Of a stretch of 64,000 nucleotides of DNA, positions 19,175 to 28,281 are shown in pieces. The stretch's first letter is position 1, and the number at the start of each line of letters is the position of its first letter. The stretch comes from Candidatus Scalindua sp. (GTDB lineage Bacteria; Planctomycetota; Brocadiia; Brocadiales; Scalinduaceae), in the NCBI GenBank assembly GCA_018670825.1, contig JABHIW010000066.1, positions 1 through 64,000 of the forward strand, given 5' to 3'. The notes below the pieces were generated by a model. It did no database searches. It was not told the DNA's origin and saw only the letters and a list, made by a program, of their open reading frames with translations. The position numbers were made by a program, and so were the translations under genes.

Positions 19175-20647
19175 ATGCGAAAGAGAATACTCTTAATATC
19201 TGGAATTTTATCTTCATTTCTCCTTATATCAACTTTTATTTTTGCAAGAGAAGAGCCTCCATCCCTGTTTGAAGATTTTAATTTTCAAATGGGAGAAACA
19301 GCAGCGGAATTTGTAACTGAGTCATTTGAGGATTTATTTGATATTTTTGGCAACTACAGTAAGCTGACTGAATCACAAAAAGAAGATTCATGGAATGAAT
19401 ACAAAGGGAAATACGTAAGATGGAACGGAATTGTCAACTATAAAGGTTTAACCGATGACAGCTGGAACAGGGCTGGTATCAGGCATAGTGTAGACACAAA
19501 TGTAGAGTTAATGTTTAATGAAGACAAAAAAAGAATTGTCAAGATGATAAACAAAGGAGACCGTATCACCTACACAGGAAGATTATCAATCCTGTTTGAC
19601 AGGAACCTGCTGTTTAAACTGGAAGACGCAAACATAGAAGCAATTAATGATAAAACGGTCGTTGAATTAGAAAGTAAAAGAGAGGAAGAGAACGCCATAT
19701 CTTCACAGCCCTCTTACACGCCAGAAATATCTACTGATACGGACTTAAAAGAGTCTCCTGAAGGAGAAGATACTCTAACCTTTGAATCCCTGTACAAAAT
19801 TTTTGGTGCGAATAGTAGCGTGTCACAATCAAGAAAAGAAGAACTGTGGGATTCTTACAGAGGAAAGGACGTAGAATGGCAAGGGATTGTCAATTACAAG
19901 GGTTCAGGTGGAAATGATTGGAACAGGATCGGCATCAGGCATAATGTCGGCACAAATGTTGAGTTAAGGGTTGATGAAGATAGTAAAAACTTAATTGAGA
20001 TGATAAAAAGAGAAGATAAAATTACTTACACCGGTAAACTGGCAAAACTGTTTGGAAGAAATCTCCTATGCAGTATTGAGGACGTTGATATAAAAAAGAT
20101 TGGCGATAAAGAAGTCGCAGAAATTGAAGAAGCATTGGCATTGGCATCTTCACCGTCCGGGTCAGACACTGATAATACAGCTGATAAAGAAGTTATAAAA
20201 GAACCTGAGATTATAATGGAAGAATCAATGGTACCGAAAGTTACAAAGAAAGAGGACATAGAAATTATAGAAACCATGGACGGACTGATAAAAATACCTT
20301 TCGTAGAACTCGATGCACTATTTGGCAGGAATAACAGAATGACTGAATCGCAAAAGGATAAACTTTGGAAAGAATACAAGAATAAATATATTAGATGGAC
20401 TGGAGAGGTGGTGTCCAGAGGAAAAGGGAGAGTGAGCGGCATCAGGATGGCGATAAAGCACACAGAAGGTACTGATGTAGAGTTAGTTTTTAATAACGAT
20501 AAAGAAAACTTGGTCTTGGATACAAAAAAAGGTGATAAAATAACTTATACCGGTAAACTTAGTACCAGATGCGGTTATATCCTTCCGTATAAATTAGATG
20601 ACGGCAATATAGAAAGTGTTTTAAAAGAAGCGGGTACAACAGAATAG
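19175..20647 (+). CDS. Exported protein with three tandem OB-like (tRNA_anti-like) repeats
   Basis: A 490-aa protein with a signal peptide (residues 1-24) and three homologous units of about 105 aa at roughly 46-150, 203-305 and 377-485. Each unit runs L(F/D)xxFGxNxxxTxSQK, then W-x2-Y-(K/R)-x-K-Y, W-x-G-x-V, a Gly-Ile-Arg-x-x-(I/V)-(R/K)-H stretch, then KGDKITYTGKLS. The pattern fits the OB-fold tRNA_anti-like family (PF12869 type), often seen in exported proteins of unknown role. The linkers are acidic and Ser/Glu-rich. TPR genes flank it on both sides. Function is unknown; ligand or nucleic-acid binding outside the cytoplasm is a guess. Confidence 0.72.
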   Translation: MRKRILLISGILSSFLLISTFIFAREEPPSLFEDFNFQMGETAAEFVTESFEDLFDIFGNYSKLTESQKEDSWNEYKGKYVRWNGIVNYKGLTDDSWNRAGIRHSVDTNVELMFNEDKKRIVKMINKGDRITYTGRLSILFDRNLLFKLEDANIEAINDKTVVELESKREEENAISSQPSYTPEISTDTDLKESPEGEDTLTFESLYKIFGANSSVSQSRKEELWDSYRGKDVEWQGIVNYKGSGGNDWNRIGIRHNVGTNVELRVDEDSKNLIEMIKREDKITYTGKLAKLFGRNLLCSIEDVDIKKIGDKEVAEIEEALALASSPSGSDTDNTADKEVIKEPEIIMEESMVPKVTKKEDIEIIETMDGLIKIPFVELDALFGRNNRMTESQKDKLWKEYKNKYIRWTGEVVSRGKGRVSGIRMAIKHTEGTDVELVFNNDKENLVLDTKKGDKITYTGKLSTRCGYILPYKLDDGNIESVLKEAGTTE

Positions 20648-20660
20648 TTTATTGTAGCGG

Positions 20661-20813
20661 AGGCTTTACCGCCCGAATAGGTATCTGTCCGAACGGTATT
20701 GCCCGGCGGTCAGGCGGATAGCCTGCGTTTCTCCATATGTGATGTGGCCACGAAAATTCCACAACCTCAAGGTTGCGGCTACCCGCCCGAACGTAACGTT
20801 AGGTACGGGCGGG
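20661..20813. repeat. Cluster of REP-like palindromes
   Basis: The gap between the triple-OB gene and the TPR gene is filled with GC-rich palindromes unlike the surrounding AT-rich DNA. One segment near 20685-20725 (GTCCGAACGG...GCCCGGCGG) resembles elements at 30785-30822 and 41609-41646. A small hairpin, CAACC/GGTTG, lies at 20762-20775. A larger hairpin pairs CCCGCCCG (20782-20789) with CGGGCGGG (20806-20813). This looks like a dispersed repetitive intergenic element and may fold in RNA. Confidence 0.75.
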
Positions 20814-20861
20814 CAAAATCGCTCATTTTAATTCTACACGAACAGAAAGTGAGGTGTACTA

Positions 20862-22703
20862 TTGTTGAGAAAAAGTTTTTTCCCCTCATTTCTAATCCTG
20901 CTTATGCTGGCCTGCTTCAATACTGTTGTTGCAACAGCTCAGGAGGTTTCCAAACATGACAAGTTAATTGTCAAAGGGAACAGACTGATTGTAAAAAAGA
21001 AGTACAATGAAGCTCTTGACGCATACGATGAAGCGACAAAGCTCAAATCAGATTCCTTCATAGGCTGGTATAATAAAGGTATAGTTCTAAACCTGCTTAG
21101 CAGATATGAAGATGCTGTAGTCGCACTTAACCAGGCAGTCAAGATAGAGCCAAATAACCATCAAGCCTGGTTTGTGAAGGGAAACGCATTAGACCATAAT
21201 ACGAAATTCGATGAATCTATCTCCGCATTCGACAGAGCATTGCACCTCAAACCAGACTATGTAGAAGCTCTCTATAAAAAAGGAAATGTGCTTGACCATA
21301 TTGGAAGATACGAAGAAGCAATAGAAACATATAATAGAATAATTGATTTAAATCCAAGTTCACATGAAGCCTGGAACAATAAGGGACTTACACTCGCACG
21401 AATACCGGATAGAAGAACAAAGGCAATAGAAGCGTACAACAGGGCAATTGGTATAAAACCAGATTATTACGAAGCGTGGGTGAACAAAGGAAATGCTTAC
21501 GTACGTATAAGAAACTATGAGGACGCTGTTAACTCCTATGAAAAGGCAATTGACATAAAACCAGGAGAACATGCTGCCTGGGCGGACGTAGGATTTACAC
21601 TTGCCGATCTTGGAGAAAATGAGAAGGCAGTAGAGGCGTTTAGAAAGGCAGTAGAGCTTAAACCAGATTCTTACGCTTCATGGAACGGTATAGGCCTGGC
21701 ACTTGACAAACTGGGAAGATATGAGGAATCAGTAACCGCTTATAGAAAAGCTTCAGAGATAGATCCGGACTCATACGGTGCGTGGACAAACCTGGGACTT
21801 TCCTACTCCCGCGTAAACAAGCACAATGCCGCCATAGACGCATATAATCATGCCATCCAACTTCAACCGGATTCATACGAAACAATAACAAACAAAGCCC
21901 TTGAGTTGACAAAGATTGAAAAGTATTCAGATGCATTTACCGCTATTGAAAAAGCCATTAACCTTAAACCCGATTATCCTCAAGCCTGGAATGTCAAAGG
22001 CGATGTTCTCATCAAATTAGGAAAGCTAAGTGGAGCTATAAAAGCCTATGACATGACCACTAGAATAATTCCCGATAATGATGCCTATGAGATTCCCCGT
22101 CTTGGAAAAATAAAATATCAGGCATTGAACAAAAAAGGCCTCACTTTCGTTCGTAATCAACAATTTAAAGAAGCGGCACTAGAGTTTGAAAAGGCCCTTA
22201 ACATAGACCCAAACTCCTACGCAACCTGGTTGAACAAAGGACTCGCTGAAGTGAGGATTGATAAATTAGACGAAGCACTAAAGGCATTTGACAGGGCAAC
22301 AACGCTAAATCCGGGTTCCCATGAAGCATGGAATTACAAAGGCTTTGTGCTCGAAGACCTTGGAAGATTAAAAGATGCCATATCCTCATTTGACAGAGCA
22401 ATCAAAGTTAATCCAAATTTCATTGCAGCCCTTAACAACAAGGGCCTTGTCCTTGATAAACGGGGAAAACACGGTGAGGCAATTGAGGCTTACAACAGCG
22501 CAATACAGGCAAACCCTGCGTTTGATGCCGCATGGTTTAACATGGCCTGTGCATATTCCCTACTAGGTGAAAAGGATAATATGCTGGATTCATTAAAAAA
22601 GGCATTAGACCTGAACCATAGATATAAAATGGGATTACAACAGGTACCTGACTTCCTGCGATACAGAAATGATCCAGAATTTCTAAAACTGTCGGGAAGA
22701 TAA
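20862..22703 (+). CDS. Exported TPR-repeat protein
   Basis: A 613-aa protein made almost wholly of about fourteen TPRs after a hydrophobic leader (residues 4-26). The leader contains LLMLAC, a possible but not perfect lipobox. Repeats follow W-x2-K-G-x-(A/V)-L-x-x-(L/I)-G-(R/K)-Y-x-x-A. The start is a TTG at 20862, supported by GAGGTG some 5 bases upstream; a second TTG follows directly. TPR arrays serve as protein-binding scaffolds. Location is probably periplasmic or membrane-attached. It follows the REP-like palindrome cluster, which may separate its transcript from the gene before. Confidence 0.85.
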   Translation: MLRKSFFPSFLILLMLACFNTVVATAQEVSKHDKLIVKGNRLIVKKKYNEALDAYDEATKLKSDSFIGWYNKGIVLNLLSRYEDAVVALNQAVKIEPNNHQAWFVKGNALDHNTKFDESISAFDRALHLKPDYVEALYKKGNVLDHIGRYEEAIETYNRIIDLNPSSHEAWNNKGLTLARIPDRRTKAIEAYNRAIGIKPDYYEAWVNKGNAYVRIRNYEDAVNSYEKAIDIKPGEHAAWADVGFTLADLGENEKAVEAFRKAVELKPDSYASWNGIGLALDKLGRYEESVTAYRKASEIDPDSYGAWTNLGLSYSRVNKHNAAIDAYNHAIQLQPDSYETITNKALELTKIEKYSDAFTAIEKAINLKPDYPQAWNVKGDVLIKLGKLSGAIKAYDMTTRIIPDNDAYEIPRLGKIKYQALNKKGLTFVRNQQFKEAALEFEKALNIDPNSYATWLNKGLAEVRIDKLDEALKAFDRATTLNPGSHEAWNYKGFVLEDLGRLKDAISSFDRAIKVNPNFIAALNNKGLVLDKRGKHGEAIEAYNSAIQANPAFDAAWFNMACAYSLLGEKDNMLDSLKKALDLNHRYKMGLQQVPDFLRYRNDPEFLKLSGR

Positions 22704-22845
22704 TCAACTTAAACCAGAGATATGCAAACGTTTGAATAGCTTTTGCGATATGAATAGAATAAACAAGAGGAAACTGATAGGTATACCAACAGGAAAGTAA
22801 CTCAATGGCATTGCGGTTAAGCAGAGTGAGTTCTCAGAGAAAACA

Positions 22846-23247
22846 ATGAACATTCAAGTAGCGGTATTATGCGATTCGGCAGTAGAGTATCAAAATCGGC
22901 TTTGTATTCTTGGCACTTTTGACACAATCAGTACGCATCAACTCCCTGCGACCAAACCACAATGTTCAATAGCATTACAAATATTATGGACCAAAATTGA
23001 AGAAGGCACTCACACGATAAAAACCAGATTCATGGATGAAGACGGCAATCCAACATTAAAAACTGTTAACTCTACTGTCAAGATATCAATTCCTCCAACA
23101 TCTACCTTCCTTACTACAAATCACATCCTTAACATCCAACAATTAAAATTTACGAGGGCGGGTAATTACCTGATCGTCATTGATATTGATGGAAACATGC
23201 AAGCAGAGATTCAACTCCAAGTACTGCAAACAGAAGAAAAAAGCTGA
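22846..23247 (+). CDS. DUF6941 family protein
   Basis: A 133-aa protein without a signal peptide. It begins with NIQVAVLCDSAVEYQNRLC, followed by LGTFDTI and a run of beta strands ending GNYLIVIDIDG. This matches the DUF6941 pattern (small beta-sandwich-like proteins whose function is not known). No catalytic motif is visible. It stands alone, 28 bp from the end of the convergent lipoprotein gene. Confidence 0.7.
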   Translation: MNIQVAVLCDSAVEYQNRLCILGTFDTISTHQLPATKPQCSIALQILWTKIEEGTHTIKTRFMDEDGNPTLKTVNSTVKISIPPTSTFLTTNHILNIQQLKFTRAGNYLIVIDIDGNMQAEIQLQVLQTEEKS

Positions 23248-23274
23248 TCAGACATTTAGCTGACGTACCATAGC

Positions 23275-23631
23275 TTATGGTGATACATCATCTGGGCCGT
23301 TAAAGTTTAAGACCTCATGGCTCATTAGTATGTTTGGGTGAATATACCAGTCTCCAGTAAAAGCCCTTGTTGCAATCCTATGTGCAGCCTCAGCTTCCTT
23401 CCCTGCGGTCACTGAATACGTTAATCCACTCGTAACCCCTCCCAATACTGCATATACCGCCTTAAATGGCAAATAGCCCGCTGATGTAATTACACTAGCA
23501 GCAACCAACCCGGTCTTTCCTACAGGACCATGTTCCGCGTATGTCTTGGCATCTGCACTCTTAAGAGAACTACATTGCAAGAAAAAGCTGGTACAGGAAA
23601 TAAGCGCTACTATTATAAATATTTTTCTCAT
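23275..23631 (-). CDS. Small lipoprotein, unknown function
   Basis: A 118-aa protein with a clear lipoprotein signal: charged start, hydrophobic core, and C20 in SFFLQCSS. A glycine- and alanine-rich stretch (residues 38-75) could insert into a membrane. The C-terminal part reads HRIATRAFTGDWYIHP. I do not recognise a family beyond similarity to small planctomycete/proteobacterial lipoproteins. It is convergent with the DUF6941 gene. Confidence 0.6.
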   Translation of the reverse strand: MRKIFIIVALISCTSFFLQCSSLKSADAKTYAEHGPVGKTGLVAASVITSAGYLPFKAVYAVLGGVTSGLTYSVTAGKEAEAAHRIATRAFTGDWYIHPNILMSHEVLNFNGPDDVSP

Positions 23632-24356
23632 TCTTTTACTCCTCTACAATAAAATTAATATTTTTATGTTTATGACAAGTTTTACTTAAACATGAAATAC
23701 AAAGTGTGGTTTAGTCCAGAACTTGTTTACCATTCCGCTATATTATTGATATTCACGCATAAAACAGTCGCAAGTTCTAGCCGTATAATTTTGTGGAAAA
23801 CAGCAACTTACTCGTCTATAGGCAAATGTAAATATTTTAATGAAAAACTATGGCAACCTTACAACGAAGGACGATTCAACTCGCCGGTTTTCACCCGAAA
23901 GGCTATCAAACGCAGTCACAAATGACAAACTCGTTTAATAAAGTTATTTTCTGTGCCTGATCGGTTAACGGCCTGGTTGGATATACGTGTAAACGTATCT
24001 GTAGACTCGATAGATATTTAACAATGTGGATGATAGTTCGAACACCCGATTGTAACAGTAACAACGCAACAACGAGATGATTAAATTGTATAACACAGAT
24101 ATCTAAAACTTTCAAGCCTTAAAACTTGTCTCAATATCAAGATTCTTCTTTCTGACAATTACATTTGTAAATTTGGCTTTATCAATGTTATTTTGTATCT
24201 TGGTTATCATTTCAACGAGCAACCTGACATAAACAAATTAAATGCACTTGACAATTATAAACGCAATAAATATCATTGTTACTAAGAAATAAATTGTAAT
24301 TAGAACCCGTATTTTCTGAAAACAGCAATCTAATAATTAACCATAAAGGAGAGTAA
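23632..24356. other. Long intergenic region before the peroxidase gene
   Basis: About 725 bp show no gene I can support. Two ORFs, 23692-23925 on the plus strand and 23906-24115 on the minus strand, have no recognisable domain, no Shine-Dalgarno and poor composition. A short palindrome, ATACGTGTAAACGTAT, lies near 23980. The last bases (AAAGGAGAG) are the ribosome-binding site of the peroxidase gene. Confidence 0.4.
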
Positions 24357-25451
24357 ATGAATATAGGCAAATTTACTACGATCATCTGTTTATTAGCTTT
24401 TGTCGTTATCAATGTTGTAACAGTATCATCTGCTATTGCAGATGAATCGAAACCTAAGATAGGTTATGGAAGAGGAGGAAGGATGTCTGGCGGTTCTAAA
24501 TCAGCACGTGCAGATGAACCTATCCAGCCAATCTCAATTAGCTTTGACTACAACAGAGCAAAGGTGGAGCTAGGAAAGAAACTGTTCTTTGAACCCCGAT
24601 TGTCTAAATCAGGATGGCTCACCTGTAATTCCTGTCATAACCTCTCAACTGGTGGTGCGGATAACTTACCCAGCTCTATCGGGCATAAATGGTTTTTTGG
24701 GCCTATAAACTCACCAACCGTGCTGAATGCAAAATTCAATCTGGCACAATTCTGGGATGGCCGTGCAAAGGACTTGAAAGAACAAGCTGGAGGCCCAATA
24801 GCTAATCCTTTTGAAATGGGCTCAAACCATGAGTTGGCAGTGAGCATTTTACAATCAATACCCGAGTACGTACAATGGTTTGGTGAAATATATGGATTAG
24901 AAGAGATGTATGGAGATGAAAAAATTAATATAGATCAGGTTACTGATGCTATCGCCGCATTTGAAGAAACGTTGATCACCCCAAACTCGAAATTTGATAT
25001 GTGGCTGAAAGACTATGATAATTCAATTTCCGAATCAGAAAAGGAAGGATATGATTTATTTAAAAAGAAAGGTTGTATTGCCTGCCATAACGGTGTAGGT
25101 GTAGGAGGAAACTCTTATCAGAAATTTGGAATGGCAAAACCGTATGACAAAGACACCCACACTCTTGGAAGATACAACGTAACAAAAAACGAGAAAGATA
25201 AATACGTTTTCAAAGTCCCACTGTTGAGAAATATTGAGCTTACAGCCCCCTACTTCCATGATGCAAGCACATGGGATTTGGGCGAGGCAGTTAATATCAT
25301 GGCGGAATATCAGTTGGGACTTAAACTTACTGACAGTGAAACCAGCAAAATTGTGGCATTTCTACGAACTTTAACCGGAGATCAACCTTCAGTTATTTTT
25401 CCAATACTGCCACCTTCGACTTCTACGACTCCTAAACCTAATCGGAATTGA
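24357..25451 (+). CDS. Diheme cytochrome c peroxidase / MauG family
   Basis: A periplasmic c-type diheme enzyme predicted to reduce H2O2 to water using electrons from small cytochromes. The signal peptide spans residues 1-28. Two heme motifs are present: CNSCH at 90-94 (high-spin peroxidatic heme) and CIACH at 240-244 (electron-accepting heme). M259 in FGMAKP is a plausible axial ligand of the second heme. Family landmarks include GKKLFFEPRLS before the first heme, FWDGRA, and PLLRNIELTAPYFHD near 288-302. A good AAAGGAG precedes the ATG. Length (364 aa) is normal. A MauG-like oxidative role is possible but less likely. Confidence 0.92.
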   Translation: MNIGKFTTIICLLAFVVINVVTVSSAIADESKPKIGYGRGGRMSGGSKSARADEPIQPISISFDYNRAKVELGKKLFFEPRLSKSGWLTCNSCHNLSTGGADNLPSSIGHKWFFGPINSPTVLNAKFNLAQFWDGRAKDLKEQAGGPIANPFEMGSNHELAVSILQSIPEYVQWFGEIYGLEEMYGDEKINIDQVTDAIAAFEETLITPNSKFDMWLKDYDNSISESEKEGYDLFKKKGCIACHNGVGVGGNSYQKFGMAKPYDKDTHTLGRYNVTKNEKDKYVFKVPLLRNIELTAPYFHDASTWDLGEAVNIMAEYQLGLKLTDSETSKIVAFLRTLTGDQPSVIFPILPPSTSTTPKPNRN

Positions 25452-25570
25452 TTCTATTCAAAATAGATGTGGATTAAGCTTCGCTTTCTGCCGTTACGCA
25501 GGAAGCGAAGTGAATGCATCAATAGCAGATTAATTTGTTTGCAAACCAATCCACTAAGCTATGTTCAGGT

Positions 25571-26863
25571 TCATGAAAGCTGTGTAACCTTAAAGTGCCT
25601 CCCACCCAATTGATACAGTTTCGATAGGTTTTTCTCATTGATAAGAATATGGAAATTAACACCGGAATTTATAAATGTACGATCCAGGACCTGGCTATGT
25701 TCATAAATATATGCCAGTAATTTTCCATTACCGGCATTGCATTCAAGTTTAATCTCCGTGACACCTCTATTTGCAAAACTGACCATCTCCTGCTTCAACT
25801 TTTCCAGACCATTTCCGGTCAATGCAGAAACAGATACTACCTTGTCATATTTACTTTGAAAAAAAGTAATGATTGACGAATCTTTTAATGCGTCTACTTT
25901 ATTGAGGACCATTATTAAGGGTTTTTTGTCACACTCAAGTTCCTTGAGAACATTATTAGCCGCTTTAACCTGTTCAATTACATCAGGAGAACTGACATCA
26001 ACAACATGTAACAAGAAATCCGCCCATATTACTTCTTCAAGGGTAGCTTCAAATGATGAAATTAAATGGTGAGGAAGCTTTCTAATAAATCCTACGGTGT
26101 CACTTAAAATAACCCTTTTACCGTTTCCTAAATCACATAAACTGGTTTTTGTATCAAGGGTGGCAAAAAGTTTATCTTCAACAAATACTCCGGCCTCCGT
26201 TAATTTATTCATTAAGGTCGACTTGCCGGCATTTGTATACCCTACCAGGGAAACGGTTGTATGTTCTTTTCTTGACTTTGCCTGTCTCTTCCTGCGTTCT
26301 GTAACCTGCCCAAGTCTTTTCTTCAAAGCAAGCACTCTTTTTGATATCAACCGCTTGTCTACTTCTAATTGTTTTTCCCCGGGGCCCCTGGTACCTATGC
26401 CTCCTTCTATCCTGGAAAGGTGAGACCACATCCTCTTCAAGCGGGGTCTTGTATATTCGAGTTGTGCCAGTTCGACTTGTAATTTTGCCTGAGCAGTCTT
26501 CGCCCTTGCGGCAAAGATATCCAGGATCAATTCACTCCTGTCAATCACCTTCGTATCAATGTCTTTCTCCAAATTACTAACTTGTGCGGGAGCCAGATCA
26601 TCGTCACAAATTACAACGTCTATTTCTTTGTCTTTACACAGTTCCGCTAATTGAGAGACTTTTCCCTTGCCTATGTAACAAGAAGGATCCACCTTTCTCC
26701 TTCTCTGCACAACACAATCCACTATCTTTGCTCCCGCCGTTTCGGCTAAACGCTTAAGCTCTTCCAGGGGAGCCTCATCATTTTTGTCTTTATGCAATAA
26801 CATATAAAGTAATATTGCACGTTCAGCCTTTACTGATAAATCTGTTCTCTTTAGTTCTACCAT
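25571..26863 (-). CDS. hflX: GTPase HflX
   Basis: A ribosome-associated GTPase that splits stalled or stressed ribosomes. The N-terminal HflX domain (about 1-195) includes the glycine-rich GGIGTRGPGEKQLE linker segment. The G domain follows with P-loop GYTNAGKST, switch G3 DTVGF and G4 NKVD. Length (430 aa) is typical. It starts 13 bp after the histone H1-like gene on the same strand, so the two probably share a transcript. Confidence 0.95.
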   Translation of the reverse strand: MVELKRTDLSVKAERAILLYMLLHKDKNDEAPLEELKRLAETAGAKIVDCVVQRRRKVDPSCYIGKGKVSQLAELCKDKEIDVVICDDDLAPAQVSNLEKDIDTKVIDRSELILDIFAARAKTAQAKLQVELAQLEYTRPRLKRMWSHLSRIEGGIGTRGPGEKQLEVDKRLISKRVLALKKRLGQVTERRKRQAKSRKEHTTVSLVGYTNAGKSTLMNKLTEAGVFVEDKLFATLDTKTSLCDLGNGKRVILSDTVGFIRKLPHHLISSFEATLEEVIWADFLLHVVDVSSPDVIEQVKAANNVLKELECDKKPLIMVLNKVDALKDSSIITFFQSKYDKVVSVSALTGNGLEKLKQEMVSFANRGVTEIKLECNAGNGKLLAYIYEHSQVLDRTFINSGVNFHILINEKNLSKLYQLGGRHFKVTQLS

Positions 26864-26876
26864 TTACTGATTACAA

Positions 26877-27299
26877 TTAACGCTTTGTCTTGCAGGCCGC
26901 CCTTTTCTTTGTAGCTTTCTTGACTACCTTCTTCGCAACTGTCTTAACTGCCTTCTTAACTACCTTTTTAGCTACTGTTTTCGTTGCCTTCTTAACTACC
27001 TTTTTAGCTACTGTTTTCGCTGCCTTTTTAACTACCTTTTTAACGACCTTCTTGGCGTCTGGCTTGCTGGCGGCTTTATACAAAGACTGCATATAGCTTT
27101 TTGTTTTTTTCAGACCATGTTTTTTTGCCTGGAAACGAACGGCTTCCAATGTTCTCTTAAGGTTTTTTGCGAGTTTCTGTGTGTCTGATTTTGGATACTC
27201 TTTTTTCAACGTACTCAACTCTGCCTTTGTCCATAATTTAACAACACTCTTTTTTACTGGTTTTTTTACTATCTTCTTAGCTGGTTTTTTAGCAGCCAT
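26877..27299 (-). CDS. Histone H1-like lysine-rich DNA-binding protein
   Basis: A 140-aa very basic protein. Residues 1-20 are AKKPxKK-type. Residues 22-65 form a short helical, Myb/SANT-like unit opening with LWTKAELSTLKKEYP and ending near VRFQAKKHG. From residue 83 the tail repeats KTVAKKVVKKAT-type 12-mers three times, with matching DNA repeats at about 26920-27030. The tail resembles histone H1 C-termini and bacterial H1-like nucleoid proteins (HctB, AlgP types), so DNA compaction is likely. GGAGGAGGG precedes the ATG. Pairing with hflX is unusual. The repeat array could vary in length between strains. Confidence 0.8.
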   Translation of the reverse strand: MAAKKPAKKIVKKPVKKSVVKLWTKAELSTLKKEYPKSDTQKLAKNLKRTLEAVRFQAKKHGLKKTKSYMQSLYKAASKPDAKKVVKKVVKKAAKTVAKKVVKKATKTVAKKVVKKAVKTVAKKVVKKATKKRAACKTKR

Positions 27300-27562
27300 A
27301 GAGCCCTCCTCCTTCTAAAGTTATAAAATCTAGATTATTCTTGAAAGTCGCAGTCGTTGTTACTCTTTTGCTCTCTCCCACACTATAAGTGGCTTGTATC
27401 ATGCGACTTAATTATTGTCAAGAAAAAAATGAGGATTCTCGCACTTTAATTATGACTTCTGTACACTCTTTCCTATGTGTATATTTTTCTTGATTTAAAT
27501 TGTTTACCTTATAAGATTGAAAAGATTATAACTTTGACACTTTCAGCAAAAAATATTTAATC

Positions 27563-28276
27563 ATGAATACGCTTATAGCACTACCCGCTTTCAACGAAAA
27601 AAAAGAGATCGGCGTTATTATATCGCAGATAAAAAAATATGATTTAGACATACTGGTAATAGATGACGGATCTACAGATGGCACGCAAGAGGAGTTGTCG
27701 AATATAGAATACATAAACACCATCGTCCATGAAAAAAATCTTGGCTATGGGCAGACTATCATTGATGCCTTCAAATATGGAATCTCAAATGGTTATGAAA
27801 GCATAATTACAATGGATTGTGACGGTCAGCATATACCGGATGAGGTGCAGATTTTTCTAACGCAAATATCAAACTACGATATTGTGTCAGGGTCAAGATA
27901 TCTAATACAAGCTAATAAATCAGATCCACAAATTCCACCCGACAGATATGCAATAAATATGGAGATAAACCAAATATTAAGTGAAACAATAAAGCTTAAT
28001 TTGACAGACTCATTTTGTGGTTTTAAGGCATATAAAACTGAGGCAATAAAGAAAATGAACCTGACAGAAAAAGGTTACGGTATGCCTCTGCAATTGTGGA
28101 TGCAGGCATGGAAATTAGGACTTAGCATTAAAGAAATTCCCGTTGAACTTATATACAATAATGCGGACAAACGTTTTAATGGCAACTTGGATAATCCTAC
28201 AATACGATTAAATTACTACAAAGAAATAATTAACAGAGAAATGAGTGAACACTTAAGAAATCAGGTAGCAGTGTAG
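27563..28276 (+). CDS. Glycosyltransferase family 2 (dolichyl-phosphate mannose synthase-like)
   Basis: A 237-aa GT-A fold enzyme without membrane helices. It opens LIALPAFNEKKEI, has the donor-binding IDDGSTDGT motif (about residues 35-43) and the metal-binding D-x-D-like TMDCDGQH. A later segment, SFCGFKAYK, is typical of DPM1-like enzymes. It would move a sugar from a nucleotide donor to polyprenyl phosphate or a similar acceptor. It begins a rightward run of closely spaced genes through polyprenyl synthase, and ends 5 bp before pcm. Confidence 0.88.
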   Translation: MNTLIALPAFNEKKEIGVIISQIKKYDLDILVIDDGSTDGTQEELSNIEYINTIVHEKNLGYGQTIIDAFKYGISNGYESIITMDCDGQHIPDEVQIFLTQISNYDIVSGSRYLIQANKSDPQIPPDRYAINMEINQILSETIKLNLTDSFCGFKAYKTEAIKKMNLTEKGYGMPLQLWMQAWKLGLSIKEIPVELIYNNADKRFNGNLDNPTIRLNYYKEIINREMSEHLRNQVAV

Positions 28277-28281
28277 TTTAT

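Noticed and set aside
20699..20959. ORF across the REP-like palindromes
   Set aside because: It reads through repeats and overlaps the start of the well-supported TPR gene in another frame.
23692..24115. Two ORFs on opposite strands in the gap before the peroxidase gene
   Set aside because: No domain, no ribosome-binding site, and no coding-like composition.
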